A stretch of 64,000 nucleotides of DNA from the NCBI GenBank assembly GCA_963810555.1, contig CAWENX010000009.1:1-64000 (forward strand). Reading direction: 5' to 3'. A program made the position numbers and the translations under genes. Positions 63,428 through 64,000 of the stretch are shown in pieces (within the stretch, counting starts at the first letter, position 1; the number at the start of each line of letters is the position of its first letter). This stretch comes from G963677325 sp963810555. Its GTDB lineage: Bacteria; Bacteroidota; Bacteroidia; Bacteroidales; Prolixibacteraceae. The notes beneath the pieces were generated by a model. The model searched no databases. It saw nothing but the letters and a program-made list of their open reading frames with translations, and was not told the origin of the DNA.

Positions 63428-63508
63428 CTTAATATACCCATGAACTTTCCGATAATAATCCGAAAAGAAAATAAAACCGCTTTGTTTAAGACGGTCATTG
63501 GAGATAGA

Positions 63509-64000
63509 TCAGTAGTTAAGAAAGGGCTTTTGGCATGTACGCCAATAGCTTTTCCTGGTATTCGCAAATTCCCACGCCTTGTAGTTTTCAATACCAAGTT
63601 TAATAAGATTCCGTAAACGGGTTTTTATCCGTTTCCATTGTTTCCAGATAACCATCCGTAAACGTCTGCGGTACCATTCATCTACTTTTAGAAGTAGACT
63701 CTTCATATCTGCCAACTTAAAATAATTCACCCAGCCGGTAATATACTGTCTGAGTGCTTCTTTCCGTCTTGCATTTCCCCACCCATTGCTCCTTGATGTA
63801 AGCTCTTTAATCCGTGCTTTCATCTTGGTAATGCTCTTAGGATGTAGCCGTAATCAACCCTCCTTATCTTGTATACATAGAAAGAATACCCAAAAACTTA
63901 ATCTCTGAGATGTAAGCCTAACCGTCTTTTCCCTGTTTACTTTAAGAAACAGCTTCTCTTCGATGAACGGAATTATATGTTCGTTAATGTCCGTTCAGCA
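63509..64000 (-). CDS. Group II intron reverse transcriptase/maturase, C-terminal part
   Basis: Runs off the window. The clean frame 63509-63823 is the maturase (X/GIIM) region: ELTSRSNGWGNARRKEALRQ, YITGWVNYFKLADMK, DEWYRRRLRMVIWKQWKRIK and AWEFANTRKSYW. Upstream, IEEKLFLKVNREKTVRL and LHPKSITKM match the family but in different frames, with at least one frame change near 63845-63870. A TGA at 63509-63511 separates the body from the expected end NDRLKQSGFIFFSDYY, which follows in the same frame. So the copy may be dead, or the consensus has errors. Confidence 0.85.

Overview
The window is from a member of the Bacteroidota, most likely an environmental Bacteroidales-type lineage. The evidence is TAnnTTTG-type promoters with few Shine-Dalgarno sites, a PorE-like TPR/propeller/OmpA lipoprotein, a type IX secretion (T9SS) type B C-terminal sorting domain, SprB and HYR repeat adhesins, a long Bacteroidota-style PurM, and the order purM-prfA-pyrF.

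Layout. 1-1.2 kb: a broken PhoH-like ATPase and a broken cyclophilin. 1.5-9.3 kb: ordinary intact genes (PorE-like lipoprotein, sulfatase, purM, prfA, pyrF, a secreted esterase). 9.6-16.5 kb: a TetR-controlled efflux operon (TetR, TolC-type channel, HlyD-type lipoprotein, two ABC ATPases, two ABC-2 permeases). It resembles the CecR-YbhGFSR locus but with the two ATPase domains as separate genes. Two identical-spacing palindromes flank its promoter and are probable TetR operators. 16.5-28.7 kb: sparse genes, mostly on the minus strand (a small secreted protein, GH29 fucosidase, a second glycoside-hydrolase-like protein, another secreted protein, a Tat-exported aldo/keto reductase) and one tRNA-Ser. 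These sit among an unusual density of repeats: heptamer arrays that abut stop codons, a 5 x 123-bp array itself built of heptamers, two 73-bp minisatellites each next to a long covarying hairpin, and a dispersed short hairpin.

28.7-63.2 kb is one same-strand, operon-like run of about eight surface-protein genes separated by only about 30-55 bases. It ends at a strong terminator at 63.21 kb. The first seven genes share a plan: often a 45-95 residue extension before the signal peptide, then variable binding modules (glycine-rich, C-type lectin, beta-helix, GEVED, LamG, Ig-like), then a single SprB-like repeat exactly at the C terminus, with no T9SS sorting domain visible. The last, about 19 kb, is a giant modular adhesin with three blocks of nearly identical repeats and the only T9SS type B domain. 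In two genes a ligand-binding domain (C-type lectin, LamG) lies inside an HYR domain. One collapsed gene remnant and pairwise shared gene ends point to recombination among the paralogues. This locus is the best candidate for a new system: a modular surface-protein diversification array.

The window ends in a minus-strand group II intron (domain V plus the maturase C terminus). Single-base indels interrupt many genes in 1-1.2 kb, 17-23 kb and especially 29-47 kb, while 1.5-16.5 kb is clean. In identical repeats the odd base is visible in just one copy, so many indels are probably consensus errors, although real decay cannot be excluded from sequence alone.
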